This document shows, one piece after another, positions 54,439-63,597 of a stretch of 64,000 bases of DNA. The stretch comes from Streptomyces xantholiticus (lineage in GTDB: Bacteria > Actinomycetota > Actinomycetes > Streptomycetales > Streptomycetaceae), in contig NZ_BMWB01000026.1 of NCBI RefSeq assembly GCF_014651015.1, forward strand, positions 1-64,000, given 5' to 3'. The stretch's first letter is position 1. Every line of letters starts with the position of its first letter. The notes beneath the pieces are model-generated. The model saw only the letters and a program-made list of their open reading frames with translations. It was not told where the DNA came from and did not search any database. The position numbers and the translations under genes were made by a program.

Positions 54439-56748
54439 ATGCCCCGTGTGAGCGTCGTCGTCCCCGTCCGCCGTGTACGCGGAAGCCTCCGCGAGTGCCT
54501 GGAGTCGGTGCTCTCCCAGTCGTTCGCCGACTTCGAGATCATCGGGGTCGCCGACGGCTGCCCGGACGGCTCCGGGCGGCTGCTCGACGAGATCGCGGCA
54601 GTCGACCCACGGGTGCGTGCCGTCCATCTCGCAGAGCCGGCGGGCCCCGACGGCCGGCGCACGGCGGGGGCGGAGCACGCGAAGGGCGACTACCTGCTGT
54701 TCCTGGAGGGGACCCATGTGCTGCTGCCCGGTGCACTGCGGCGGATCACCGACCGGCTCGCGGCGGCGAAGGATCCGGACCTGCTGCTCTTCGGCCATGT
54801 CCGCACACCGTTCCGCGGCACGCCGCAGCCCAGCCGGTCCCTCCAGCTGCTGAAGGACATGGCCGGTACGGAGGTCTGCATGCTCGCGGACCGCCCCGAG
54901 CTCCTCGAGGTGGCCGCGGTGTGCTGGAACCGGGCGGTGCGCCGCGAGTTCCACGAGTCCGGGCACGTGCCCTTCGCCCCGGGGCAGTACGGCGACCGGA
55001 TGTACGCGCTGGGCACACTCGCCACCGCAGGTACGGTCGCCGCGCTGCCGGTGCCGTGTGTCGAGCACCGTCAGCAGCGTCATGTGCCGCAGCTCGCGGA
55101 ACCGCACGACGGCCTCGCTCCCGGCGAGCGGAGCGAGCAGACCGGTCGGAGCGAGCAGACCGCCCTGGGCGGTGAGCTCGAACTCGTCGAGCAGTTCGGC
55201 GGCCTGATCCGCGCGTTGCGGGACGCGCCCCGGTTCGACGCCGTGCACGGGCCGCTGTTCGACCTGGTTTCGCGGGAGCTGCTGGAGACGTACGGGGTGC
55301 TCCGGCGACGCCGTCGTGCCTACGTCCGTGCGGTCGCGGCGTTCCACCGGGACCACCTGCCGCCCGGACACCGCCCGGCGGACGGCGTCAGGGCGCTGCG
55401 CCTGCGGCTGCTGACCGGCGGCCGGGCCGGGCGGCTGCGGGCCCTCGACGCCGCCCTCGCCGCCCGCCGCGGGCTGCTCGCCGTCGTGCCGGCGGTGCGC
55501 CGGCGGCTGGGACGGCGGCTCACGCCGCTGTACTACCGCCTCCAGCGACTGCTGCCGCTGCAACGCGACCTCGCCGTCTACAGCGCGTACTGGAACCGGG
55601 GAGTGAGCTGCAATCCCGCGGCCGTGCACCGCAAGGCGGCGGAGCTGGCGCCGCATGTGCGCGGGGTCTGGGTGGTGACGCAGAAGGCCGCCGCCGCACT
55701 GCCGCCCGGCATCGACCACGTCGTGCCGGGATCGCGGCGCTACTGGGCGGTGATGGCCCGTGCCACGTACTTCTTCAGCAACGTCAACTTCCCCAATCAG
55801 GTGGTCAAGCGCCGTGGCCAGGTGCATGTGATGACCCACCACGGCACGCCCCTCAAGGTGATGGGTGTGGGCCAGGCCCGGTACCCGGCGGCGGCACAGG
55901 GCATGAACTTCAAGGACCTGCTGCGCCGGGTGGACCGCTGGGACCTCAGCCTCTCGTCCAACCCGCACTCGACGGAGAGCTGGGCGAGCGCCTACCCGGG
56001 CGCCGTACGGCATCTGGAGACCGGCTACCCGCGCAACGACGTCCTCGTCGAGGCGGACCCGGAGCGGATCCGCGCCGTCCGTGCGGCGCTCGGTGTCCGC
56101 CCCGGGCAGCGGGCCGTCCTGTACGCGCCGACGTTCCGCGACTACGAACGGACGTTCACCTGCCGGCTGGACCTGGAGCGCGTCGCGAAGGCCTTGGGCG
56201 AGGACACCGTGCTCCTTGTCCGCGCCCACTACTTCCACGACGAGAGCGGTCTCGCCGCGCACCCGGGCATCGTCGACGTCTCCTGTCACCCGAGCGCCGA
56301 GGAGCTGTATCTGGCGGCGGACGCGCTCGTGACCGACTACTCGTCCGCGATGTTCGACTACGCCAACCTGGACCGGCCGATCGTGATCCACGCCCCCGAC
56401 TGGGAGACGTACCGGGCCGTGCGCGGCGTCTGCTTCGACCTGCTCTCCGGTGCACCGGGTGACACGCCCGGCGCGGTGACCCGTTCGACCAACGAGCTGA
56501 TCCGGGTTTTCTCCGACGGCACGTGGGACGGCGAGGCGGCGCGTGCGTTGCGAGCCGCCTTCCGGGAGCGTTTCTGCACGTTCGACGACGGGCGGGCAGC
56601 GGAGCGCGTCGTACGCCATGTGCTGCTGGGCGAGCCCGAGCTGCTGCCCGTGACACCGCCCGCGGAGCGCCGCCCGGTGGTGCTGCCGAGCCAGGCCCAC
56701 GCCCACCGGGCGGACATGCTCAGCTCTGATGGCCGGCCATCACGGTGA
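54439..56748 (+). CDS. GT2-TagF fusion with degenerate GT2 domain
   Basis: 769 residues from the ATG at 54439 (a TTG two codons earlier is possible). The TagF half (~380-740) is complete: HHGTPLKVMG, YPRNDVL, LYAPTFRDYER, VTDYSSAMFDY. The GT2 half keeps the fold (VSVVVPVRRVRGSLRECLESVL) but its key residues differ from the sister gene: DDCSPD became ADGCPD, FLDSDD became FLEGTH, and YYEDTPW became QYGDRMY. The sugar-transfer site is therefore probably inactive and the domain structural. Same direction and 30 bp after the first fusion; likely one transcript. Its 3' end overlaps the convergent small membrane gene by 29 bp. Confidence 0.9.
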   Translation: MPRVSVVVPVRRVRGSLRECLESVLSQSFADFEIIGVADGCPDGSGRLLDEIAAVDPRVRAVHLAEPAGPDGRRTAGAEHAKGDYLLFLEGTHVLLPGALRRITDRLAAAKDPDLLLFGHVRTPFRGTPQPSRSLQLLKDMAGTEVCMLADRPELLEVAAVCWNRAVRREFHESGHVPFAPGQYGDRMYALGTLATAGTVAALPVPCVEHRQQRHVPQLAEPHDGLAPGERSEQTGRSEQTALGGELELVEQFGGLIRALRDAPRFDAVHGPLFDLVSRELLETYGVLRRRRRAYVRAVAAFHRDHLPPGHRPADGVRALRLRLLTGGRAGRLRALDAALAARRGLLAVVPAVRRRLGRRLTPLYYRLQRLLPLQRDLAVYSAYWNRGVSCNPAAVHRKAAELAPHVRGVWVVTQKAAAALPPGIDHVVPGSRRYWAVMARATYFFSNVNFPNQVVKRRGQVHVMTHHGTPLKVMGVGQARYPAAAQGMNFKDLLRRVDRWDLSLSSNPHSTESWASAYPGAVRHLETGYPRNDVLVEADPERIRAVRAALGVRPGQRAVLYAPTFRDYERTFTCRLDLERVAKALGEDTVLLVRAHYFHDESGLAAHPGIVDVSCHPSAEELYLAADALVTDYSSAMFDYANLDRPIVIHAPDWETYRAVRGVCFDLLSGAPGDTPGAVTRSTNELIRVFSDGTWDGEAARALRAAFRERFCTFDDGRAAERVVRHVLLGEPELLPVTPPAERRPVVLPSQAHAHRADMLSSDGRPSR

Positions 56749-57094
56749 CCAGGCCGGCCACGACCATCAGCGAGCCGGCCCAGGTCCACATCGAGGTCCG
56801 CTCGTGCAGCACGGTGGAACTGGCCAGCACGATCAGCAGATAGCCCAGCGCGTTGAACGGATAGGCGATGTTCAGTGGCACCCGTGCCAGCGTGGACATC
56901 CAGGCCACCGCGGAGACGCCGAAGACGACGAGGCCGAGGACGACCCAAGGGCTGGTCGCCGCCCGTACCATCAGCGAACCCCCGCTGTGCTCGGCCACGG
57001 CGGCCGCGGAGCGCATGCCGTGTTTCAGCATGATCTGCCCCGCCGCCGAGGAGAAGACGGCGAAGAGCAGCAGCAACAGACTGGGCAGGGTCAA
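56720..57094 (-). CDS. EamA/SMR-type small membrane protein (possible lipid-linked sugar flippase subunit)
   Basis: 124 residues, four membrane helices, starting at a TTG preceded by an ideal AGGAGGAGG site. Features such as AGQIMLKHGM, AWMSTLARVPLNIAYPFNALGYLLIVLAS and HERTSMWTWAGSLMVVAGL match the half-size EamA proteins related to ArnE/ArnF, which flip undecaprenyl-phosphate sugars. Located next to a polyprenyl-type GT2 gene, which supports a flippase role by inference. Overlaps the end of the convergent TagF fusion. Confidence 0.85.
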   Translation of the reverse strand: MTLPSLLLLLFAVFSSAAGQIMLKHGMRSAAAVAEHSGGSLMVRAATSPWVVLGLVVFGVSAVAWMSTLARVPLNIAYPFNALGYLLIVLASSTVLHERTSMWTWAGSLMVVAGLVTVMAGHQS

Positions 57095-57128
57095 GGTCCT
57101 CCTCCTGGTGGGCCGTCGGCGCCGGGGG

Positions 57129-58658
57129 TCAGCTGCCGGTGCCCACTCGGGCGGCGAGCTCGGCGGGGACGTGCTGGCGGCTGAGAATGTCCTGTACATC
57201 GACGTGCTCCCCGGCGATGATCGTCTGCGCCGCGTGCGGGGTGAGCACGGCGACGTACTGGTAGCCGAAGAGTGTCGGCCGCACACGCGTCAACAGCCGG
57301 GAGACGTCGGCCAGGACCCCGGCGGTGACGCCGGTGCCGAGCACGGACCAGAAGGGCGCGCCGGTCGAGGTGAGCCGCAGCTGGTCGAAGCCCGCGGCCC
57401 GCACGGTGCGGCGCAGACTGCCTCGGGTGAAGAAACGCAGATGGGTCTCGTCGAGGATGCCGCGCCGGTCGTAGCCGAAGACGCCGAGGGCCACGCGAAG
57501 GCGCGAGTACCAGTGGCCGAAGTTCGGCACGGACAGCAGCATCCGGCCGCCGGGACGCAGCACGTCCCGCAGTTCCCGCAGTACGCGCTCCGGCCGGGAC
57601 AGGTGCTCGATGACGTCCCCGGCGACCACGTAGTCGTAGTCGGCGCCGACCTCGGGCGGCAGGCCCTCCTCCAGGTCGGCCAGGAGGAACTGCGAGCAGC
57701 GCTCCCGCACGCCGGGGACCTCGACGAAGTCCAGGCCGGTCACCGTGTGCCCGAGCGCTTCGAGGCGCTCGGCGAACTGGCCCCCGGAGCAGCCGACGTC
57801 GAGCACCCGGCCGGGGGGCAGGGTGCGCATGATGCCGAGGATCGCGGAGTGCGAGGAGCCGTCCCCCTCCTTGAAGGCGTACTCGACGGGTTTGGGGATC
57901 CAGGGGCAGGTGCCGAACCCCTTGAGCGCGAGCCGGTACTCGAGGACGTCCTTGACGACGTCCTTGGCGTAGCGCAGGCCGTTGACGTAGCAGATCTCGT
58001 CGCCGTAGTAGGTGGGGACGGGGATCTCCTTGATGCGCATCCCGGCGTCGAGCAACTGGACGATGATCTGGGTGTCGAAGTCGAAGGCGTCGGTGTTCTT
58101 CTCGATCGGCAGCCTGCGCAGCGCGGCAACGCTGTAGGCGCGGTAGCCGGAGTGGAACTCGGTGAGCCGTGAGCCGAGCGATGCGTTCTCGAAGCGGGTG
58201 AGGATGCGGTTTCCCAGCCACTTGTAGAACGGCATGCCGCCCCCCAGCGCGCTGCCGGAGCACATCATCCGGGAGCCGAACACCGCTTCGCACTCGCCGC
58301 GTTCGATGGGTGCGACCATCTCGGGCAGCAGCTCCGGGGCGTACTGGCCGTCGCCGTGCAGCAGCACCACGATGTCCAGGCCCCGCTCGGCGGCGAGCGC
58401 GTAGCCCGCTTTCTGGTTGCCGCCGTAGCCGAGGTTCTTGGTGTGCCGCATGACGACGGTCGGCGGCATGCCCTCCAGTTGCGACCAACGGCAGCCCGCA
58501 GTGAACGTCCCGTCGCTGCTCGCGTCGTCGAGGATGAGGATCTCGGCGATACGGGAGCGGAAGTCCTTCGGGATGCGGTCGAGCGTCTTCTCCAGTGTCG
58601 ACTCGGCGTTGTAGGCCACGACGAGAATGCCGATCCGCGGGCTGGGGCTTTCCTTCAC
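57129..58658 (-). CDS. GT2 (dolichyl-phosphate mannose synthase-like) fused to SAM methyltransferase
   Basis: 509 residues from GTG. N-terminal ~240 residues: GILVVAYNAESTLEKTLDRI, DDASSDGT, HGDGQY (DxD-like) and the HSGYRAYS acceptor block typical of DPM1-type enzymes that make polyprenyl-phosphate sugars. C-terminal ~260 residues: class I methyltransferase with VLDVGCSGGQFAERL (SAM motif I), LLADLEEG, and VAGDVIEHLSRPERVLREL as in UbiE/BioC type. It is transcribed with the small flippase-like gene downstream (34 bp) and GT-C gene upstream (30 bp). Probable role: supply of a lipid-linked, possibly methylated, sugar for the polymer. Confidence 0.9.
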   Translation of the reverse strand: MKESPSPRIGILVVAYNAESTLEKTLDRIPKDFRSRIAEILILDDASSDGTFTAGCRWSQLEGMPPTVVMRHTKNLGYGGNQKAGYALAAERGLDIVVLLHGDGQYAPELLPEMVAPIERGECEAVFGSRMMCSGSALGGGMPFYKWLGNRILTRFENASLGSRLTEFHSGYRAYSVAALRRLPIEKNTDAFDFDTQIIVQLLDAGMRIKEIPVPTYYGDEICYVNGLRYAKDVVKDVLEYRLALKGFGTCPWIPKPVEYAFKEGDGSSHSAILGIMRTLPPGRVLDVGCSGGQFAERLEALGHTVTGLDFVEVPGVRERCSQFLLADLEEGLPPEVGADYDYVVAGDVIEHLSRPERVLRELRDVLRPGGRMLLSVPNFGHWYSRLRVALGVFGYDRRGILDETHLRFFTRGSLRRTVRAAGFDQLRLTSTGAPFWSVLGTGVTAGVLADVSRLLTRVRPTLFGYQYVAVLTPHAAQTIIAGEHVDVQDILSRQHVPAELAARVGTGS

Positions 58659-58688
58659 TGGGTCTTCTCTACTCTCCGTCGGTGGGGG

Positions 58689-59936
58689 TCATCGGTGCGG
58701 TCGGTCGGCGGGGGCGGTGGGCTTGTCGGTGCGCTGGGCGACGAAGGGGACGTGTTCACCCGGCGCGCGGCCGGGCGGGTCCGCGAGCGCCCTGCGCACG
58801 CCGGTCACGGTCGCGGCGGCGAGCAGCAGCCAGCCCGCCTCGCCCAGATGCAGCGCCCAGTCGTTCCAACGGACCGCGCTGGCGCTCGAGTAGACGACGA
58901 CGGTGACGGTGCCGACCAGGACGCCGTAGCCGGTTCCCTCCCAGGCGCCGAGGAGGCAGAGGCCGACGACGGGCCAGGCCAGGTACTGGACAGCACTGCC
59001 GGTGCTGAGCAGGAGCAGCAGCGTCAGGGAGAGGGCGACGGCGTAGGCCGGGGCGGTGGGCCGCACCCAGGCGAGCCAGACTCCCGCGGCCGTGCCCAGC
59101 AGCACGAACAGGAAGTGGAAGTCGCCGTGCAGGCCCGCGATGAACGAGTCGGATGCGCCGGCCCAGTCGGCGAGCCGCACGAGGCCCCACAGCCTCGCCC
59201 GCCCGCCCTCGTACTCGAGGACCTTTTCCCGCAGCGGCCCGGGAACGATGGCCAGCACCGGCCCCCACAGCGGCAGCAGTACGGCCGTCAGACCGGCGCA
59301 GAACCGGACGGCCACCGGACGGCCGGCCCGTACTGCGGCCACGAACAGGGCGGGGACGGCGACGATCGGGACGAGTTTGATGCTCACGGCGAGCGCGGCT
59401 GCGACGCCGGCGGCGAGTGGGGCTCGGCGGTCGGTCAGCAGATACGCGGCCAGCACTACGAGCATGATGGCGGCCGAGTCCGTGTTCCCGTGGTAGGCGG
59501 AGGTGGCGAAGAGAACGGGGCTGAGGGCGCATGCGAGGGCGCACACCGTGGCCGTTCCGAGGGGACGGCGACGGCGCAGGATCTCGAACACCAGAATCGC
59601 GGAGACGAAATCCGCGATGCAGGCCGGCGCCCGGATCAGGCTGCCGAACGGAATTCCGAGCCGCTCCAGTTCGTGGAGTGCGGACAGCATCCAGCCGGCG
59701 AGCGGCGGATGGTTGTAGACGGGCAGGCCGGGCATCGGGTGCTCGTAGATCCGGACCGGCCCGACCTGGGAGATGGCGGTGGCGAAGGCGTCGAAGAAAC
59801 GGACGTCGGCCGGCCCCGGCTTCGCGGCCGCGAGGATCGACTTGGCCACGAGAGCGAGCGCGGCGACGCCGATGACGAGGTTCCTGGCTCGTCGCACATC
59901 GAGCGCCGCCGTGGCGGTTCGCGTTCGCAGCTCCAT
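58689..59936 (-). CDS. GT-C type polyprenyl-phosphate-dependent glycosyltransferase
   Basis: 415 residues from ATG 59936, ~11 membrane helices. The N-terminal outside loop holds ADVRFFDAFATAI and YNHPPLAGWMLSAL, where the acidic residue and the HPPL motif are the catalytic loop of GT87/PMT-like GT-C enzymes, which use polyprenyl-phosphate sugars. Fits the adjacent GT2 (donor maker) and EamA protein (flip), giving a three-gene outside-glycosylation unit. Exact sugar unknown. Confidence 0.85.
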   Translation of the reverse strand: MELRTRTATAALDVRRARNLVIGVAALALVAKSILAAAKPGPADVRFFDAFATAISQVGPVRIYEHPMPGLPVYNHPPLAGWMLSALHELERLGIPFGSLIRAPACIADFVSAILVFEILRRRRPLGTATVCALACALSPVLFATSAYHGNTDSAAIMLVVLAAYLLTDRRAPLAAGVAAALAVSIKLVPIVAVPALFVAAVRAGRPVAVRFCAGLTAVLLPLWGPVLAIVPGPLREKVLEYEGGRARLWGLVRLADWAGASDSFIAGLHGDFHFLFVLLGTAAGVWLAWVRPTAPAYAVALSLTLLLLLSTGSAVQYLAWPVVGLCLLGAWEGTGYGVLVGTVTVVVYSSASAVRWNDWALHLGEAGWLLLAAATVTGVRRALADPPGRAPGEHVPFVAQRTDKPTAPADRPHR

Positions 59937-60078
59937 GGCCGGCGAACGTAGCAATCCGAAACGTCAATATCCCGGACCGATAAACACACTTAGTCCCGGG
60001 GGCTTCACTGCACTGCGATCTCCGGCGCCTTCCGGCGCGTGAATCACCCGTACAGCCGGGTCGGCCCGGTCAGCCGTA

Positions 60079-60113
60079 CGCAGGGCCGGCCCCAGGCGGA
60101 GGTCGGCCCTGCG
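60079..60113 (-). terminator. Hairpin terminator of the third GT2-TagF fusion
   Basis: CGCAGGGCCGGCC and GGTCGGCCCTGCG flank a 9-base loop, 13-bp stem with one wobble pair, 22 bp beyond the stop. Confidence 0.7.
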
Positions 60114-60135
60114 CGGAGGCCTCACCTCGCAGAGG

Positions 60136-63100
60136 TCAGCCGATCGCCTCCAGCATCCGGTCGGCGACCGTGGCCGCCGCGCCCGCGTCGTCGAGGTTGC
60201 AGAACACCTGGCGGAACGCCTCGTACGCCGCGGCGTAAGAAGCCGTGGCGCGCGCGGGGTCGCGCAGCGCCTCGACGAGCTCCGCGCCGTCCGGGAGCAG
60301 CGGCCCGGGCGCCTGCCTCTCGAAGTCGAAGTAGAAGCCGCGCAGGTTGTCGCGGTAGTGCTCCAGGTCGTACGTGTGGAAAAGCATCGGCCGACCGGTC
60401 TGCGCGAAATCGAACATCAGCGAGGAATAGTCGGTGACGAGCGCGTCGCTGACGAGCATCAGCTCGGCCACGTCCGGGTGGCGCGAGACGTCGAGCGCGA
60501 AGCCCTCGGTGTCCGGGAGGCGGTCGCTGACGAGGTAGTGCCTGCGGACCAGCAGGACATGGCTGTCCCCGAGCCGTGCCCGGGCGGACCCGAGGTCCAG
60601 CCGCAGGTCCATGGCATAGCGCCCGCCGCCCTTCGGGCGGTCCTCACGCCATGTCGGTGCGTACAGCAGGATCTGCTTGCCGTCGGGGATGCCGAGGCGT
60701 TCGCGTACGGCGGCGGCGACCTTGGCCCGGTCCGGTGCGTGCAGCAGGGTATTGCGCGGATAGCCGGACTCGATCACCTCGCCCTCGTAGCCGAAGGCGC
60801 GGCGCAGGATCGGCGTGGAGAAGCGGTTGGGCGAGACCAGCAGGCTCCACTGGGCGGCGCGCATCGGCAGCGACTCGATGTAGGGGCGGTTGGCCTGGGG
60901 GGTGCCGAGCAGATCGCGGCCGATGCGCTTGAGAGGCGTGCCGTGCCAGGTCTGTACCACGAACTGGTCGGTGCCGCGCCGGAACCAGTCGGGCAGCTGG
61001 GTGTTGGTCACCACGGCCCGGCTGGTCGCCAGCGCCTCGTGCCACTCGACACCGCCGTACGGGACGGCGCGCACTCCGGCGGGCAGCCGCACCTGCTGGT
61101 CGCGGACCACCCACAACGGCTCGAACGGGACGTCGCGGCGGAGCAGTTCCTCATGGACGGCGCGCGGCGAGTCGGAGAACTGCCGGCCGTCGAAGCTGCT
61201 GAAGAGCACGGTGTCCCGGCGCGGACCGGCACGCAGGGCAGCGGCCCGCTCGCGCATCAGCCGTTCGTTGAAGCCGCCGCGTTCACGGGGCGGCAGCACG
61301 CGCCCGGATACGAGGACGACCTGGTCGTGGTACCGGCGGTCGAGCGTGAAGTCCCTGCCGCGGACGCTCTGTACGGCCGGCACGGAAGCGTGCTCGGCGA
61401 ACGCGAGGCGGACGGGCGCGTAGCGTTCCGGGTCGCTCTCGCCGCGTTCCCGGAAGAACGGGTACCACCTGCCCTCGGCGAGCGGCAGCTCGCCGCCCGG
61501 CCCTTCGACGGCCGCGGGCCTGAGAACGGCACGGAAGCGGCCGTCGCCACGGGCCTCATGGGTGACGACGGCCTCCTCGTGCGTGGCACTGTGCTGCAGC
61601 ACCAGCTCCGCCCGGTCGAACGCGGCCTGCCGAAGCCGCCCCTCGACGACGAGCTCGCCGGAGATGGCCCAGGCGAAGGCGTCGACCAGCGGCTGCACGC
61701 GCCGGTCGGCGAGGACGAGGTTGCCGGACGCGTCGGCGGTGACGGTGATTTCGCGGGCCGCGAAGGGGTGCGGGTGCCCGCCGGTGGGCGTGGTCGCGCG
61801 CACCGCGAGGGGCACGCGGCTGCCGTCCGCGCGCACGACCCGGACCCGCCATGAGTCACCGTCGAGCAGGCCTGCGTCCACGTCCGCGGTGAAGGCGGCG
61901 GTGCTCGCTTCCGTCACCGGAAGCCGGTGCCGCTCCTTGGTCCGCCGGTTCTCCAGTAGGAGCGCCTCGGGCGCGGGCCCGTCGGTACCTTGCGGTACGG
62001 CGCCCTCGATACGCAGCAGGCCGTCGGCCGTGGCCGTGTGCCCCGTGAGCAGCGCGGCAACCCGGTCCATCCGGATGCGCAGCTTGTCGCCGGCGAGCAC
62101 CGGCACGGCGCGCAGATCTGCGCGGACGTCGTCCACCGCCGGAGCGGCGCGGTTGCCGAGCATCCGCAACGGCCCGCGGCGCAGCGCCCCGGCCCCGACG
62201 ACGCCGACCTCGACGTTCCAGGTGGTACCCGGCCCGCCGAGCCGTGACGGGTCGACCACGGTCTCGAAACCGGCCCGGTCGTAACCGTGCAGACCCTGCC
62301 GGGAATCGGCGGTCGCCTCCGGCACCTCCGCGGCGCCCAGCCACAGCGGCAGCACCCGGCGCCGACCGGCCCGAAGCCAGCCCAGGGTGACCGGACGCCG
62401 CTCGCCCGCCGGGCGGTTGCGGATGTACGCGTAGCCCTTGAGGTGCAGCTTGCCGTCCCGCCACACCGCCTCCGTGACGTCGGACATCACCGGCAGGTCG
62501 GCGGGCGCCGGACGGGCCAGGCGGCGCGGCAGGGGGCCGGTGAGCACGGGGTACTCGGCGCGCCGCCCCCGCAGGCCCCGGAGGCGGAACGCGTCCCGGC
62601 CGTGCTTCTTCTCGAAGGCCAGCAGATCGAGGAGTTCGGGCAGCCGGCGCTCACGGACCAGCTGCCACTTGACGCGGAAGTGCAGCGGCAGCCCTTCGAG
62701 GACGGCCGGTCCGACGGAGTCCGCGAACGCGCCGGCGTGTTCCAGGAAGGCCGCGTGGTACTCGGCGTCGCCGTCCGGCAGCGCCTCCATGAACAGCCAG
62801 AGGTCACTGCTGAGGACACTGCTCTCGTAACGCCGCCTTCCCTCTGCCCATTTGGGTTCCGCAGCGAGGAAGTCCCTTGCTCCCGTGACCGAGTCGGTGC
62901 GGTCGCGCACCGCCTTCGGACGCGCTCTACGGGTGGTGATGGACCCGTCGCGGTCGCGCCACAGGTAGACCGTGTCGTGCAGCACGTCGACGGACGCGGC
63001 GAGGAAGTGGGCGGGCAGGATCACCGGGATGTCCTCGAAGAGGACCCCTTCGGGAAATGCAAGACGGTGCCGGTCCCAGAACGCCCTGCGGAACACCTTG

Positions 63101-63597
63101 TTGCAGGCGATCCTGTCGTACAGCAGCGGCCAGTGCCGGGTGACGTGCGTGGCCGTACGGGACTTCGCCATGGGCTCGCGGAACATGGGCGACTGCTGCA
63201 CCTTGCCGCTCGCGCGCAGCCTGCTCACGTTGCCGCTGACGAAGTCCGATCCGGAGGCGTCGAGCGAGGCCAGCATTTTCTCGTACGCGTCGGGCGGCAC
63301 GACGTCGTCGCTGTCGACGAACGCGAGGAACTCGCCGCGTGCCTCACGAATTCCGGTGTTACGGGCGGCGCCGAGCCCCGCGTTCTCCTGCGTGACGAGC
63401 CTGAACCGCTCGTCCTCGTCGACGAATTGCCGGATGATCGCCCGGCTGCCGTCCGTCGAGCCGTCGTCCACCATGACGACCTCGATGTCCCGCAGGCTCT
63501 GTTCGGCGATCGAGCACAGGCACTCGCCGAGGAAGTCCTCCACGTTGTACACGGGAACGACGATGCTGAGCCGAAGCGGCATGGTGGGCACGTCCAT
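60136..63597 (-). CDS. Large GT2-TagF fusion with central insertion (teichoic-acid type polymerase)
   Basis: 1153 residues, about 385 longer than the two other fusions. GT2 domain (~1-230): RLSIVVPVYNVEDFLGECLCSI, DDGSTDGS, FVDSDD, all intact. A ~420-residue middle part (~360-780) is rich in beta-type stretches (GKLHLKGYAYIRNRP, TWNVEVGVV, SGELVVEGRLR) and resembles tandem Ig-like/jelly folds found between such domains in Streptomyces polymerases. The TagF domain (~800-1120) has WHGTPLKRIG, YPRNTLL, LYAPTWREDR and VTDYSSLMFDF. Probably a membrane-surface enzyme of wall teichoic-type polymer synthesis. Start either ATG 63597 or 63582. Confidence 0.9.
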   Translation of the reverse strand: MDVPTMPLRLSIVVPVYNVEDFLGECLCSIAEQSLRDIEVVMVDDGSTDGSRAIIRQFVDEDERFRLVTQENAGLGAARNTGIREARGEFLAFVDSDDVVPPDAYEKMLASLDASGSDFVSGNVSRLRASGKVQQSPMFREPMAKSRTATHVTRHWPLLYDRIACNKVFRRAFWDRHRLAFPEGVLFEDIPVILPAHFLAASVDVLHDTVYLWRDRDGSITTRRARPKAVRDRTDSVTGARDFLAAEPKWAEGRRRYESSVLSSDLWLFMEALPDGDAEYHAAFLEHAGAFADSVGPAVLEGLPLHFRVKWQLVRERRLPELLDLLAFEKKHGRDAFRLRGLRGRRAEYPVLTGPLPRRLARPAPADLPVMSDVTEAVWRDGKLHLKGYAYIRNRPAGERRPVTLGWLRAGRRRVLPLWLGAAEVPEATADSRQGLHGYDRAGFETVVDPSRLGGPGTTWNVEVGVVGAGALRRGPLRMLGNRAAPAVDDVRADLRAVPVLAGDKLRIRMDRVAALLTGHTATADGLLRIEGAVPQGTDGPAPEALLLENRRTKERHRLPVTEASTAAFTADVDAGLLDGDSWRVRVVRADGSRVPLAVRATTPTGGHPHPFAAREITVTADASGNLVLADRRVQPLVDAFAWAISGELVVEGRLRQAAFDRAELVLQHSATHEEAVVTHEARGDGRFRAVLRPAAVEGPGGELPLAEGRWYPFFRERGESDPERYAPVRLAFAEHASVPAVQSVRGRDFTLDRRYHDQVVLVSGRVLPPRERGGFNERLMRERAAALRAGPRRDTVLFSSFDGRQFSDSPRAVHEELLRRDVPFEPLWVVRDQQVRLPAGVRAVPYGGVEWHEALATSRAVVTNTQLPDWFRRGTDQFVVQTWHGTPLKRIGRDLLGTPQANRPYIESLPMRAAQWSLLVSPNRFSTPILRRAFGYEGEVIESGYPRNTLLHAPDRAKVAAAVRERLGIPDGKQILLYAPTWREDRPKGGGRYAMDLRLDLGSARARLGDSHVLLVRRHYLVSDRLPDTEGFALDVSRHPDVAELMLVSDALVTDYSSLMFDFAQTGRPMLFHTYDLEHYRDNLRGFYFDFERQAPGPLLPDGAELVEALRDPARATASYAAAYEAFRQVFCNLDDAGAAATVADRMLEAIG

